A stretch of 64,000 nucleotides of DNA from Shewanella saliphila (lineage in GTDB: Bacteria > Pseudomonadota > Gammaproteobacteria > Enterobacterales > Shewanellaceae): contig NZ_BMQV01000010.1 in the NCBI RefSeq assembly GCF_014648295.1, forward strand, positions 39,346 through 103,345, read 5' to 3'. A program made the translations under genes and the position numbers. The notes beneath the pieces were generated by a model. The model made no database searches. It saw only the letters and a list, made by a program, of their open reading frames with translations, and had not been told where the DNA came from. Positions within the stretch are counted from its first letter, which is position 1. Every line of letters starts with the position of its first letter. Shown here piece by piece: positions 37,787 to 48,054 of the stretch.

Positions 37787-38527
37787 ATGAGAGTTCCACG
37801 CATTTACCAGCCCATAGACAACCTACAGCAAGGGCAAACCGTTGCGTTAAATGATGACGGCGTCGCGCACATTGGCCGAGTATTGCGTATGGGCAATGGC
37901 GACCACATCAGCTTATTTAACGGCGACGGCAATGATTATTTAGCCGAAATTATCGATGCCGGTAAGAAATCCATCACTGTCACGGTCTTAAACTGTGAAG
38001 CCAACAACAGTGAGTCACCGCTTGATTTACACCTAGGTCAGGTGATTTCGCGTGGCGATCGCATGGAGTTTACAGTGCAAAAATCAGTAGAGCTTGGTGT
38101 GACCACAATTACCCCGCTTTTTTCTGACCGCTGTGGCGTTAAACTGAACGGTGAACGCCTAGAGAAAAAACTGCAGCAATGGCAAAAGATTGTTATAAGC
38201 GCCTGTGAGCAGTCAGGTCGCAGCATAGTCCCTGTTGTGCGCCCAGCCATGACGCTCGCGCAATGGTGTGAAGAACAAACCAATGCAGTTAAGCTCAATT
38301 TACATCCGCGCGCATCACACGGTATAAATGGCTTGCAATTAGATGCAGGGAATCACAAAGTGAGACTGTTAATTGGCCCTGAAGGTGGTTTGTCAGATGA
38401 AGAAATCGCCATGACTGAAACCCACCATTTCACCGATATATTACTTGGCCCTCGCGTACTGCGCACCGAAACGGCATCGCTAACCGCGATTACCGCACTA
38501 CAAGTTAAATTTGGCGATATCGGTTAA
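37787..38527 (+). CDS. rsmE: 16S rRNA m3U1498 methyltransferase RsmE
   Basis: 246 residues, the usual length. An N-terminal PUA-like domain (about 1-70) is followed by a SPOUT methyltransferase with the knot motifs [13 protein letters not shown] (about 191-203) and [11 protein letters not shown] (about 218-228). [14 protein letters not shown] is the conserved central strand. It methylates N3 of U1498 in 16S rRNA. AAAGGT ten bases before the ATG supports the start. It is followed by gshB at 38 bases, the pairing found in many gammaproteobacteria. Confidence 0.95.
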   Translation: MRVPRIYQPIDNLQQGQTVALNDDGVAHIGRVLRMGNGDHISLFNGDGNDYLAEIIDAGKKSITVTVLNCEANNSESPLDLHLGQVISRGDRMEFTVQKSVELGVTTITPLFSDRCGVKLNGERLEKKLQQWQKIVISACEQSGRSIVPVVRPAMTLAQWCEEQTNAVKLNLHPRASHGINGLQLDAGNHKVRLLIGPEGGLSDEEIAMTETHHFTDILLGPRVLRTETASLTAITALQVKFGDIG

Positions 38528-38565
38528 CTCAACCGCTATCCCCCCCTAATATAAAGGAAATATCC

Positions 38566-39513
38566 ATGATTAAGCTCGGCATTGTAATGGACCCAATCAG
38601 AGACATTAACATCAAAAAAGATTCAAGCTTTGCGATGTTATTAGCGGCACAGGCCCGTGGTTATCAATTGTTCTATATGGAAATGCACGATCTGGCAATG
38701 GTCAATGGTAAAGCCATGGCAAACATGCGTCCGTTAACCGTTAAGCAAGATGCTAATGAGTGGTTTACCCTAGGTGAAGCCGAAGACACGCCATTAGCCG
38801 ACCTTGATGTCATATTAATGCGTAAAGACCCACCATTTGATACAGAGTTTATTTACGCAACTTATATGCTGGAGCGCGCCGAAGAAGAAGGTGTATTAAT
38901 CGTTAACAAACCACAAAGTTTACGTGATGCTAACGAAAAGCTATTCACGGCATGGTTTTCTGAATTCACCCCAGAAACCATTGTGACTCGTGATGCTAAA
39001 CGTATTCGTGCATTTCACCAATTAAAGCAAGATATCATCCTTAAGCCATTAGACGGCATGGGTGGCACCTCTATTTTTAGAGTGAAAAAAGACGATCCAA
39101 ACCTGGGTGTTATTATTGAAACATTAACCAGCTATGGTCAGCAATATGCCATGGCACAAGCGTTTATTCCTGAGATCACTCAAGGCGACAAACGTATTCT
39201 TGTGGTTGATGGCGAACCCGTCCCTTACGCTTTGGCACGTATTCCAATGAAAGGCGAAACTCGTGGCAACTTGGCTGCTGGCGGCAGTGGTGTAGCCCAA
39301 CCTCTTTCAGAAAGCGATTGGAAAATAGCCCGCACAATTGGTCCAGAGCTCAAAAAACGCGGCTTAATTTTTGTCGGTTTAGACGTCATTGGTGACAAGC
39401 TGACAGAAATCAACGTCACAAGCCCAACATGCATTAAAGAAATTGAAGCTGCATTTGATGTCAACATCACAGGTATGTTGATGGATGCCATTGAAGCGCG
39501 TATTAACGCTTAA
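38566..39513 (+). CDS. gshB: Glutathione synthetase GshB
   Basis: 315 residues, the size of E. coli GshB (316). ATP-grasp ligase joining gamma-glutamylcysteine and glycine. Landmarks: LGIVMDPIRDINIKKDSS at the N terminus, the ATP-binding ILKPLDGMGGTSIFRV (about 156-171) and the metal/substrate end EINVTSPTCIKEI (about 282-294). AAGGAAAT precedes the ATG at normal spacing. It lies in line with rsmE (38 bases) and the phosphatase gene (16 bases). Confidence 0.97.
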   Translation: MIKLGIVMDPIRDINIKKDSSFAMLLAAQARGYQLFYMEMHDLAMVNGKAMANMRPLTVKQDANEWFTLGEAEDTPLADLDVILMRKDPPFDTEFIYATYMLERAEEEGVLIVNKPQSLRDANEKLFTAWFSEFTPETIVTRDAKRIRAFHQLKQDIILKPLDGMGGTSIFRVKKDDPNLGVIIETLTSYGQQYAMAQAFIPEITQGDKRILVVDGEPVPYALARIPMKGETRGNLAAGGSGVAQPLSESDWKIARTIGPELKKRGLIFVGLDVIGDKLTEINVTSPTCIKEIEAAFDVNITGMLMDAIEARINA

Positions 39514-39529
39514 CCAGTTAGGGTTCATT

Positions 39530-40897
39530 ATGAATTTTTTAGCGACATGTAAACGCTCATTAAGCTGTTTATTGCTAGTACCTTGCCTTAGCGTGGCAAG
39601 TGTAACAGCAAATGATGTCATGATTACTCCGGCAGTCACTGGATCGGCTAATAGCAACGTACCCACTGCGGCGCCCGCCAGACCTAAAAACATCATTATT
39701 ATGATTGGTGATGGCATGGGGCCTGCTTACACTACGGCGTATCGTTATTACAAAGATAACCCTGAAACCGAAGAAATAGAACAAACCGTGTTTGATCGCT
39801 TACTGGTTGGTATGTCTAGCACTTATCCGGCATCAGTCAGTGGCTATGTAACCGACTCAGCTGCGTCAGCTACCGCGCTCGCTACCGGGTTCAAAAGTTA
39901 CAATGGTGCCATTTCTGTCGATACTGAAAAACGTTCGCTGCCAACGTTAATGGAAAAGGCCAAAACATTAGGGTTAGCAACCGGAGTCGCAGTAACCTCA
40001 CAGGTTAACCATGCTACCCCTGCGGCATTTTTGGCCCATAACGAAAGCCGTAGAAACTACATCGACATTGCAGAGTCTTATTTAGACTCTGACGCCGATG
40101 TGATTTTAGGTGGCGGACAACAATATTTCTCAGATTCATTATTGGCTCAATTTACAGCCAAAGGTTATCAACACATCAACGAGTTTTCACAACTTGAGGC
40201 AATAACCACACCCAAAGTATTAGGGTTATTTGCAGATGTACAATTGCCTTGGGCCATTAACGACAATCAAAGCCATAAACTCAGCAAAATGACACAAAAA
40301 GCCATCGACCTGTTGTCGCAAAATCAACAAGGCTTTGTATTATTGGTGGAAGGAAGCTTAATTGACTGGGCCGGCCACAGTAACGACATCGCTACCGCAA
40401 TGGGTGAAATGGACGAGTTTGCTGCAGCCATTGAAGTGGTTGAACAATTTGTACGCCAAAGTAAAGACACTTTGGTCGTAATCACAGCCGATCATAATAC
40501 TGGCGGCTTGTCTGTTGGGGCGAACGACAAATATGAGTGGAACCCCGCTGTGCTGCATAAAGTCAAAGCCAGCCCAGATGAAATTGCCACGCGTGCTGTT
40601 GCCGACAACAATTGGCAAGACGTTATTGCCACACACATCGGTTTTACGCCAACAGAAGCTGAATACACATTATTAGACAATGCGCGTATGCAGGGAAATG
40701 AGCCATTAACTATTGCGCTGCGTAAATTAATTGATGTGCATTCTAACACCGGCTGGACCAGCGGCGGTCATACTGCGGTAGACGTTCAGGTGTTTTCATC
40801 GGGCCCGGGTGCAAGGTTATTTAGCGGTCACCAAGACAACATCGATATAGCCAACAAAGTAATGAGTTTATTGCCGTTATCAGCAGTAAAACAGTAA
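39530..40897 (+). CDS. Alkaline phosphatase (PhoA family)
   Basis: 455 residues from the ATG at 39530 (AGGG upstream). The frame opens earlier at 39485, but that start lacks a ribosome site and would bury the signal peptide. Signal peptide about 1-28 (ends VTA). The active site is intact: metal ligands in IIMIGDGMGPAY, the phosphorylated Ser in VTDSAASATALATG, ADHNTGGL, and the metal-binding SGGHTAVDV near the C terminus. A periplasmic or secreted phosphomonoesterase. The position 16 bases after gshB suggests read-through. No Pho box was recognised. Confidence 0.92.
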   Translation: MNFLATCKRSLSCLLLVPCLSVASVTANDVMITPAVTGSANSNVPTAAPARPKNIIIMIGDGMGPAYTTAYRYYKDNPETEEIEQTVFDRLLVGMSSTYPASVSGYVTDSAASATALATGFKSYNGAISVDTEKRSLPTLMEKAKTLGLATGVAVTSQVNHATPAAFLAHNESRRNYIDIAESYLDSDADVILGGGQQYFSDSLLAQFTAKGYQHINEFSQLEAITTPKVLGLFADVQLPWAINDNQSHKLSKMTQKAIDLLSQNQQGFVLLVEGSLIDWAGHSNDIATAMGEMDEFAAAIEVVEQFVRQSKDTLVVITADHNTGGLSVGANDKYEWNPAVLHKVKASPDEIATRAVADNNWQDVIATHIGFTPTEAEYTLLDNARMQGNEPLTIALRKLIDVHSNTGWTSGGHTAVDVQVFSSGPGARLFSGHQDNIDIANKVMSLLPLSAVKQ

Positions 40898-40967
40898 CTG
40901 CTCGAAACAGCCTTTTGTGATATTGCAACGGGCTGTTATTCATTTATTTTTACCGTGAGTAATCCCT

Positions 40968-42005
40968 GTGCTAACAAATCCTTCTCAAGCATTAATTAGA
41001 AATAGCGAACTTTTTCAACAACAAAAAGTGCTAATCCTCAATTATGAAGCCGATACATTTGCTAGCCAATGCTTAGAAACAGCAAGCCATGTTACTGCAT
41101 TAGCCTTTGATTTTAACCATCATCAAACCTTGTCACCTTATGCCGGCACCACACTAGAATGTTACTTTGGCCATCAATTACCTGATAACTTAGCCAACGA
41201 AAAATACGACAGTGTGATTATCTATTTTCCTAAAGCTAAGCCTTTAATGGGTTACTTGTTGCAATTAGCGGCTCAACATATGGCAATCGATGGGTTACTC
41301 GTTGTCGTAGGCGAAAACAAAGGTGGGGTTAAGTCTATTGCTAAACTCATGCCAGCGTATTTTTCTGCGCCAATTAAACAAGATAACGCACGCCATTGCT
41401 TGCTCTATACAAGCTACTTAACACAAGCTGCACCAGCGTTATTACTGAGCGATTGGCTAAGCCAATACACGCTAGACACCCCACAAGGGCAACTGCACAT
41501 ATGTAATTTGGTCGGTGTATTTAGTGAAAAAAGGCTCGATCAAGGCACCGAACTATTGTTGTCACATTTACCCGATAACCTCCAGGGTCGCGTGCTCGAT
41601 TTTGGCTGCGGTGCCGGTGTCATAAGCGCTGCACTACTTAAAGCAAATCCACAACTCAATATTGAATGCATTGATATTAATGCAATGGCCCTCGCCTCTT
41701 GCCAGCTGACTCTTGCCGCCAACAATATGCAAGCTAAAGTATATCCATCAGATGGCTTTAACCAAATCACTGGTCAATTTAACGCTATCATTTCTAACCC
41801 GCCATTCCACGATGGGTTAACGAGCACCACAGACATCGCGACGCAGTTTGTTAAACACAGTGCGTCGAGTTTAGCCGCTAAAGGCATATGGCAAATTGTC
41901 GCTAACAGACACTTACCTTACTCTGACACCATTGCAGCTCATTTTGGCAAAGTGAATGTGCAAGCTGAAAATAACAGATATAAGTTGTATTTACATCAAG
42001 CCTAA
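40968..42005 (+). CDS. rsmC: 16S rRNA m2G1207 methyltransferase RsmC
   Basis: 345 residues, matching E. coli RsmC (343). Two methyltransferase-like domains are fused: a degenerate N-terminal one (about 1-175) and an active C-terminal one with the SAM-binding [15 protein letters not shown] (about 208-222), an IDINAMAL acidic motif and the catalytic NPPFH (about 275-279). It methylates N2 of G1207 of 16S rRNA. The start is GTG at 40968; no in-frame ATG lies close by. Confidence 0.94.
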   Translation: MLTNPSQALIRNSELFQQQKVLILNYEADTFASQCLETASHVTALAFDFNHHQTLSPYAGTTLECYFGHQLPDNLANEKYDSVIIYFPKAKPLMGYLLQLAAQHMAIDGLLVVVGENKGGVKSIAKLMPAYFSAPIKQDNARHCLLYTSYLTQAAPALLLSDWLSQYTLDTPQGQLHICNLVGVFSEKRLDQGTELLLSHLPDNLQGRVLDFGCGAGVISAALLKANPQLNIECIDINAMALASCQLTLAANNMQAKVYPSDGFNQITGQFNAIISNPPFHDGLTSTTDIATQFVKHSASSLAAKGIWQIVANRHLPYSDTIAAHFGKVNVQAENNRYKLYLHQA

Positions 42006-42143
42006 TAAGTGTTTATAGCTGGAAATGGATTTCGATATCAGCTAAATTGATCAAAGCTAAGTGACTCACATTTTTTCTTTATTACGATTGTTACTCTATG
42101 CTTTCTAAATTGAGCTGAATAAAAACAAAAAACAAAGGATGTT

Positions 42144-43811
42144 ATGTTAGAGCCATCAGTAGTCTCATTAAGTGCAGATAAAGCCAAAGCAGAATTACGT
42201 GTGATCCCCAATACACACGGGCCGGTAACAGTCGAAGATATTACTCAGATACTGAGCCAGCCCGACTTTGTCATGTTATTTCCTACCTCCCCTGCGATTA
42301 ATAAAGCCGTTAACGAAATCAATACTTTGTGTGGCCAAAAGCCTGGTGATCATGAGCTTTTTTTTGTCATTGCCGAACGTAAGGATGGCTCGGTCAGTAT
42401 CGACGTCAGTGAAGATAAAATGCATGCAAGCATGACAATCACTTCGGCTTGGGGCGGTAAAGACATCAGTCTGCCAGATATCCTGACGACACTGAAAAGC
42501 AAAAAAATAAAAATGGGCCTAAGCAAGCCAAGGATCATGGCTCTTATGCAGCGCTTATCTATATTGCCTCCAGGTGAAAGCTGCGAAGGGGTTATTGCTA
42601 ATGGTAAACCTGCGGTTAATGGCGACCATGCCGTGTTAAACCGTAAAGTCGCCTTAGCCCGTGAGCGCTTACTGCAACCTCAAGAACGTGAAGACGGCTC
42701 GGTAGATATGCGTAATTTAGGCGCTCTCATCACTGTAAAGCCCAATGACGTATTAATGGTAAAAACCCCTGCTACCATTGGCACTCCAGGTTTTAATGTT
42801 CATGGTGATGTGCTGCAGCAAATGCCCGGCAAAGATAAGCCTATGGAGCCAGGCACAGGTACTAGCATACACCCTAAAGATCCTAACAAGCTGATTGCCA
42901 CCTTATCAGGACAACCAGTAGAAAACCGCAAAGGCATGCAAGTTGATGACATGCTGCAAATTAAAGATGTTGATGTGCGCTATGGCCACGTCAATTTTAA
43001 AGGCAGTATTTTAATTACCGGTGACGTACACGAAGGCATGGAAGTGAAAGCCAGTGGCGATGTTACCGTGATGGGCTTTGTCGAGTCAGCCAGTATTGAA
43101 GCGCAAGGTGATGTCATTGTCAGTAAAGGTGTCATTGGCCGTTTGATTAAAGAGCAAGATCTGAGCACCAAAATTAAAGCGGGTGGTCAAATATGTGCTC
43201 AATTTGTCCAATACTCGCATTTAGAAGCGCAAGGCGATATTTTAGTCACCAAGCAGTTACTGCACAGTAATTCAACTTCATGTGGCAGCATTACTGTTAG
43301 TGACGCTCAATGTCGGCGTGGCGACATTGTTGGCGGTGTCGCTACCGCCAACAAAGGGATAAGAGCGATTGCCTTTGGTGCCACCGCAAGCACTAAAACA
43401 GTACTCTATTGCGCTATGCAACAGGATGAATTAAAACAACAATTAAAAGAGTTAGATGGCAGCATAAAAGCCATGGTTGTGGCAGGCCTAGAGCTCGAAG
43501 CAAGATTACGTAAACTACCGCCAAAAACTGAATGGCAAAACGATGCAGGCATGATTGAACAAGTCAAAATGATGTTAGATCAAAAGCATCAAATGACCGC
43601 TGAACAAGGTAAAGAAGAAGTTGAATACAATCAACAACTCTGTGAAGTTGAGAACTATTATGACAATTACTTTATCAAAGCTGAAAAGCATATTTTCACC
43701 AACGTTGAAATCCACATTGGCAATGCCTTTAATCGAACCCAGCGAGAACACGGGCCTTGTATAGTGAAGAACATCAATCATGAGATATCATACGATTACA
43801 GTAACCGATAA
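42144..43811 (+). CDS. DUF342 (FapA-type) polymer-forming protein
   Basis: 555 residues. A flagellar assembly protein A family (DUF342) member: the N-terminal domain (about 1-200) is followed by a beta-helix-like stretch of hexapeptide repeats (about 290-430, with GSILITGDVHEGMEVKASGD and KGVIGRLIK) and a C-terminal coiled coil (about 430-530). FapA proteins in Vibrio affect flagellation or polar localisation, but no flagellar genes are here, so the role is unknown. AAAGGA precedes the ATG. The next gene begins 47 bases later on the same strand. Confidence 0.85.
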   Translation: MLEPSVVSLSADKAKAELRVIPNTHGPVTVEDITQILSQPDFVMLFPTSPAINKAVNEINTLCGQKPGDHELFFVIAERKDGSVSIDVSEDKMHASMTITSAWGGKDISLPDILTTLKSKKIKMGLSKPRIMALMQRLSILPPGESCEGVIANGKPAVNGDHAVLNRKVALARERLLQPQEREDGSVDMRNLGALITVKPNDVLMVKTPATIGTPGFNVHGDVLQQMPGKDKPMEPGTGTSIHPKDPNKLIATLSGQPVENRKGMQVDDMLQIKDVDVRYGHVNFKGSILITGDVHEGMEVKASGDVTVMGFVESASIEAQGDVIVSKGVIGRLIKEQDLSTKIKAGGQICAQFVQYSHLEAQGDILVTKQLLHSNSTSCGSITVSDAQCRRGDIVGGVATANKGIRAIAFGATASTKTVLYCAMQQDELKQQLKELDGSIKAMVVAGLELEARLRKLPPKTEWQNDAGMIEQVKMMLDQKHQMTAEQGKEEVEYNQQLCEVENYYDNYFIKAEKHIFTNVEIHIGNAFNRTQREHGPCIVKNINHEISYDYSNR

Positions 43812-43858
43812 TTCACTGTACAACTAATAGACCCAATCAACTGAGATTATTGTTCACT

Positions 43859-44233
43859 ATGCAGCAAATACATTGGCCAGCTATTTTGAAGTTTGATCAA
43901 GATGATGAGCTTATGTATTTGGCCAACCATCAAGATTGGTTAAGCTTTATTTGTGCCAATCAATATACTGTTTGTTTTCAAGATCAGTTGATAGACAGCA
44001 GTGGTGATATCTACCTCATAGCAAAGCCACTTGCAGAAAACACCGCCACAGAAAAGAGCGTTGCACAACTGCCGCACCTCGTGAAACAACCTCAATCAAT
44101 AAACGTATTGCAAATGTTGCCTTTAGTACGCCAATACGGTCAATTTCAAGGCCATTGTTGTAGCGCAAAAATTGTTTTCACCACAATAGAGCAAGGTATT
44201 GCCACTGTTGCAGAGTTAGAACAGCTTTATTAA
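43859..44233 (+). CDS. Small uncharacterised protein, probably DUF4144
   Basis: 124 residues from the ATG at 43859; the frame also opens at a TTG three codons earlier. Rich in aromatic and acidic residues (MQQIHWPAILKFDQDDEL, NHQDWLSF), with no signal, membrane helix or catalytic motif. The overall pattern resembles the DUF4144 family common in Shewanella; I am not certain of the family. It lies 47 bases after the DUF342 gene and may be cotranscribed. A short CCTGAGC/TCAGG hairpin follows the stop. Confidence 0.6.
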   Translation: MQQIHWPAILKFDQDDELMYLANHQDWLSFICANQYTVCFQDQLIDSSGDIYLIAKPLAENTATEKSVAQLPHLVKQPQSINVLQMLPLVRQYGQFQGHCCSAKIVFTTIEQGIATVAELEQLY

Positions 44234-44342
44234 CCTGAGCTCAGGTTTATTAGACAATAAACGTCTCAGCCCCATTGAGCATCAAACAGCGCTCTGGCAA
44301 AATGCCCGCATACTCACCGTCTATAAGCTCTGAGAATCCTTA

Positions 44343-45491
44343 ATGGAATTACTAAATATTGAATGTCTTGGTAAACGTTTGCGACTAGAAGGCTCAATTG
44401 CCGGTTGGCAGCAACTTTATTGGGACAACCAACTGGTGTCACAAAAGTCAGCCAGTGCCAGCGATCAAGCTTTTCATATTCACTCGTTTGAACTCACTCA
44501 ACAATTTGCGCCACCGGTTAACCCCGTTGATGCACCTAATGACCATTTCGATGAGAATATTGCCACCCACACCAAAGCAATTTCTGTGCGCTTAGAAATA
44601 GACGTCAACTGGCAACCTTTTCAACTCGACTACTGTTTACTCGTGGATGATGAACAGATCACGCAAGGGCAACGTACTGTAGCGGACATTGAAAAACAAA
44701 CACCTGAAGTGCCAGTCGCTAAAACGCAAAAACTCAGTGTTGTCGGCTTAGCTTCACTGGGGTTTAAGCTTCTTAAAAGCGCTAAAGTGGTTAAAGTATT
44801 ATTTGCAGGTGCCAGTGTTGCCGCATACTCATGGCTATTTTCGTTAGAGTTTGCGTTAGCGCTCATTGGTTGTTTAGTGTTTCATGAGTACGGTCATATT
44901 AGGGCAATGAAACACTTTGGCATGAAAACCAAAGGCATTTATCTAATCCCGTTTGTAGGCGGATTAGCCTTAAGCGATGAGCGAATTAACACCCGTTGGC
45001 AAGATGTCTATATCTCGATTATGGGTCCGACCTTTGGACTGATTTTATCTGTTATCAGCTTAGGTCTGTACTGGATCACCGGCAATATCTTTTTTGCCGG
45101 ACTCGCTAGCTTTAATGCGCTACTCAATCTGTTTAATTTATTACCGATTTTACCACTCGATGGTGGTCATATTTTAAAAAGCATCAGCTTTTCAATGAAC
45201 AGCATGGTCGGATTAATCGCCTGTATTTTAGGTGCTGCTGCAGGTGTGTTTATCAGTTATAGTTTAGGCCTTGCTCTATTAGGCTTTTTACTGCTGATTG
45301 GTAGTGTAGAAATTGTCTTTGAATGGCGTGGTCGTCATCAAAGCCATTTATTACCGCTTGACCGATATGGACAAATATTCTCAACCGTGTGGTATTTATT
45401 AACGGTTGCTGGCTTAGTGGGGATTATTTGGTACTTTGCGAGTTCAGGTGATGACATGTTAGCAATCCCACTGCAAATCCTTGGCAGTTAA
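44343..45491 (+). CDS. Site-2-protease family (M50) membrane metalloprotease
   Basis: 382 residues. A soluble N-terminal domain (about 1-130, reading like a beta-rich domain: IECLGKRLRLEG, AISVRLEIDV) precedes a membrane region of about six helices. The zinc site HEYGH (H181, E182, H185) lies in a helix, and the third ligand is D273 in LPLDGGHIL, the standard S2P pair. Family members cut membrane proteins within the bilayer for signalling. The unusual N-terminal domain is not one I recognise and may sense a partner. It is a single gene facing a bidirectional terminator. Confidence 0.85.
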   Translation: MELLNIECLGKRLRLEGSIAGWQQLYWDNQLVSQKSASASDQAFHIHSFELTQQFAPPVNPVDAPNDHFDENIATHTKAISVRLEIDVNWQPFQLDYCLLVDDEQITQGQRTVADIEKQTPEVPVAKTQKLSVVGLASLGFKLLKSAKVVKVLFAGASVAAYSWLFSLEFALALIGCLVFHEYGHIRAMKHFGMKTKGIYLIPFVGGLALSDERINTRWQDVYISIMGPTFGLILSVISLGLYWITGNIFFAGLASFNALLNLFNLLPILPLDGGHILKSISFSMNSMVGLIACILGAAAGVFISYSLGLALLGFLLLIGSVEIVFEWRGRHQSHLLPLDRYGQIFSTVWYLLTVAGLVGIIWYFASSGDDMLAIPLQILGS

Positions 45492-45522
45492 GGTTTCTCG
45501 CGCAACGTCATTCAGTCAAAGC

Positions 45523-45551
45523 AAAAACGCCTGCAAAATGCAGGCGTTTTT
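45523..45551. terminator. Bidirectional terminator between the M50 gene and the aspartoacylase-family gene
   Basis: AAAAACGCCTGCA, loop AAA, TGCAGGCGTTTTT: a perfect 13-base stem with A and T flanks between converging genes. Confidence 0.93.
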
Positions 45552-45561
45552 ATTATTTTTT

Positions 45562-46671
45562 TTACAGCGTAAACACATTGGTCATCACTTTATACAGCTC
45601 AGTACCTTGATGTACCGATGCCGATGCAAAGTGCAAAATGGGCACACAATCCATTGGCAAACTTATCACTTGATGCGCCTCATCACTGCCATATAAGTCC
45701 ATACGCAATATATTCACTAATGGCTGACCGGCATTAAGTGGCTGGCCAACCGCTGCGCAATATTCAATTAAACCCGCTTTAGGGGCATGAAACTTTTTAT
45801 AGTCTTTTAAGTAGCAACCAAAGCGCGCCATATTAGCCGGCTCTACTTTTTCGCAGATCACCCCTCGATGACTTAAATACGCCAAAATACCTTTTGCATC
45901 TTCCAATGCATCAGCTAAATCAATCCGCTCCTGACTCGCCAGCTCTAGGGTAAATGCCGACACAGGTACAGTAAATTCACGCCCATGTTGTGCGGCAAAA
46001 TCGGTGAGTTGCCACCACGGACAAAATGCCGCTTCATCCATTGCACCACCAAAGCTATTAGGTATAACCAAGGTGTAAGGAATAGAGAAAAAACGTGCAG
46101 CATCAATGTCATACTCAGGGCAATACAAATGCTTACATGACTTAGGCCCGGTATGTAAATCCAGTACGATATCAACCTTGTGTGCCATTGTTTGCAAGCT
46201 TACGGCTAGCCTATGGCCTGTTGTGATACCAAAAGGCTGATTGAGCCTTGCTTGGCACGACTCAACTAACGTTGCACGGTAGGCATCAAATAATCCATCA
46301 TTGGTTAAATGTTGATGCTCTGCATACCAGGTCGTTAAATCAATATTGTGGTCAAAGTATTCACGGTTCCAATTCACCCCAGTGATCGGATCAAACCGCC
46401 CTAAGGTAAACTCGCCACTTTTTTGATTTATCCCCAAGGGGTTAGCCAAAGGAGCAAAACGAATATCACCGAGTACATCGTAGCCTTCGAGCAAGGTCAT
46501 CAGTTGATAAATAACCGCATTACCTTGAACTTCAGCACCATGCACATTGGCCTGAATATATACGCTTGGTGCCGCGCTATCAGAGCCTTGAATATCATAA
46601 AGCGGTATGTTGAGAGCTTGCCCTGTGGCAAGCTCGCCAACTTGAATACTTGACGGTATAACCTTAGTCAT
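45562..46671 (-). CDS. Succinylglutamate desuccinylase/aspartoacylase-family deacylase (M14-type)
   Basis: 369 residues. Zinc-binding H44 and E47 in NVHGAEVQGN, the substrate Arg region (WNREYFD), and the third His in VLDLHTGP place it in the AstE/ASPA family of zinc hydrolases that remove acyl groups from amino acids or peptides. The Glu of the catalytic end is probably in FTLELASQER. It starts at the ATG 46671, directly after the lysC stop (TAA-TTG-ATG), so it is cotranscribed with lysC and falls under the lysine riboswitch. That suggests a role in lysine or aspartate-family amino-acid metabolism; the real substrate is unknown. Confidence 0.85.
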   Translation of the reverse strand: MTKVIPSSIQVGELATGQALNIPLYDIQGSDSAAPSVYIQANVHGAEVQGNAVIYQLMTLLEGYDVLGDIRFAPLANPLGINQKSGEFTLGRFDPITGVNWNREYFDHNIDLTTWYAEHQHLTNDGLFDAYRATLVESCQARLNQPFGITTGHRLAVSLQTMAHKVDIVLDLHTGPKSCKHLYCPEYDIDAARFFSIPYTLVIPNSFGGAMDEAAFCPWWQLTDFAAQHGREFTVPVSAFTLELASQERIDLADALEDAKGILAYLSHRGVICEKVEPANMARFGCYLKDYKKFHAPKAGLIEYCAAVGQPLNAGQPLVNILRMDLYGSDEAHQVISLPMDCVPILHFASASVHQGTELYKVMTNVFTL

Positions 46672-46674
46672 CAA

Positions 46675-48054
46675 TTACGACTCAAATAAGTTCTGATGTA
46701 ATGCATTTACCACTTGTGGAGCTTCTGACTCAGACACTAAAACACATAAATTATGTGGACTAGCACCCTGACAAATCATGCGCACATTGTGGTTTTCAAG
46801 CACCTGGAACACGCGGCTACAAATCCCCGCGGTTGACGCAATGCGATTACCAATAATCGCAATTAGCGCTAAATTATCTTCAACACGTACACGACAGTGC
46901 TGAGACAGCTCTTGCAGCAATGACTCGCTCAGTAAACCCTGACCACTTGAGTCTGAACCGGTCTTATCTAAGGTCAACGATACGTTAACTTCAGAGGTGG
47001 TAATTAAATCTACTGAAATTTTATGGCGTGCAAGTGTAGCAAAGGTTTCAGCTAAAAAGCCCTGTGCATGAAGCATTTGTAAACTATGCAAATTCAATAA
47101 AGTTTGATCGCGGCGTAATGCAACAGCACGAAAAACAGGTGTGTCTTCAACTTGATGACGGATCCATGTACCGCCCATTTCAGGTGCTTTACTGGAACCC
47201 ACAAACACCTGAATTTTTTGTCGTACCGCAGGTAAAATGGTTGCTGGATGCAATACTTTAGCGCCAAAGGTCGCCATTTCGGCCGCTTCGTTAAAACTAA
47301 TTTCTGCAATTGGGCGAGCATTAGGTGCCAGTCTTGGGTCGGTAGTATAAATCCCGGCAACGTCGGTCCAAATTTCAACGGCGGTTGCGCAAAGTGCTTC
47401 AGCTAATAACGCTGCAGAATAATCACTGCCACCACGACCAAGCGTTGTTGTACGACCGTCTTGGTCTGCGCCAATAAACCCTTGGGTCACGATGACATAA
47501 TGAGCAAGTAGCGGTTCTAATAAATCGCCTGCTAATGTTGCTATCGCTTCAATATGCGGTTCCGCACGGCCAAAATGACTGTCAGTGCGAAGGACCTGGC
47601 GCACATCAAAATGATCAGATGCTGTACCCTTTTCACGGATAACAGCGGAAAACAAAATCGATGAACATTGCTCTCCAGTGGATAGCAACTCGTCCATGAT
47701 AGCTTTGCTGCGATCAAGCTCTAACGACTCACTTAACACTGACATGCGGCTCAGAATTTTATCAATATTCGCCGCAACATCTTGCGGACGACCTAACTCA
47801 TCTAAAATCGCATATTGAATTTGAGCAATTTGCTTTAACAGCGCTAAACGGCGCTCATCATTCACATTCGCTTGAGTCAATTCAACGAGTAAATTAGTTA
47901 CACCACTCGAGGCACTCACAACCACTAAACGCGTGGTGGGGTTAGCTAACACAATGTCAGCACAACGGCTCATTGATGCATAATCGGCAACCGACGTACC
48001 GCCAAATTTAGCGACCACTAACTCAGGGCGAGATTCTTGAGATACTAAGCTCAT
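46675..48054 (-). CDS. lysC: Lysine-sensitive aspartate kinase (LysC type)
   Basis: 459 residues, close to E. coli LysC (449). Phosphorylates aspartate in the first step of the lysine, threonine and methionine route. The N-terminal kinase domain starts VAKFGGTSVAD (residues 14-24) and includes TLGRGGSDYSAALLAEAL (about 212-229); two ACT domains follow (about 310-459). Monofunctional, with no homoserine dehydrogenase part. GGAGG seven bases before the ATG supports the start. A 19-codon leader ORF overlaps its start, and a lysine riboswitch lies upstream, so expression falls when lysine is high. Confidence 0.95.
   Translation of the reverse strand: MSLVSQESRPELVVAKFGGTSVADYASMSRCADIVLANPTTRLVVVSASSGVTNLLVELTQANVNDERRLALLKQIAQIQYAILDELGRPQDVAANIDKILSRMSVLSESLELDRSKAIMDELLSTGEQCSSILFSAVIREKGTASDHFDVRQVLRTDSHFGRAEPHIEAIATLAGDLLEPLLAHYVIVTQGFIGADQDGRTTTLGRGGSDYSAALLAEALCATAVEIWTDVAGIYTTDPRLAPNARPIAEISFNEAAEMATFGAKVLHPATILPAVRQKIQVFVGSSKAPEMGGTWIRHQVEDTPVFRAVALRRDQTLLNLHSLQMLHAQGFLAETFATLARHKISVDLITTSEVNVSLTLDKTGSDSSGQGLLSESLLQELSQHCRVRVEDNLALIAIIGNRIASTAGICSRVFQVLENHNVRMICQGASPHNLCVLVSESEAPQVVNALHQNLFES

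Noticed and set aside
40968..41500. Separate gene for the N-terminal half of RsmC
   Set aside because: RsmC normally has a degenerate N-terminal methyltransferase domain in the same polypeptide; the frame is continuous.
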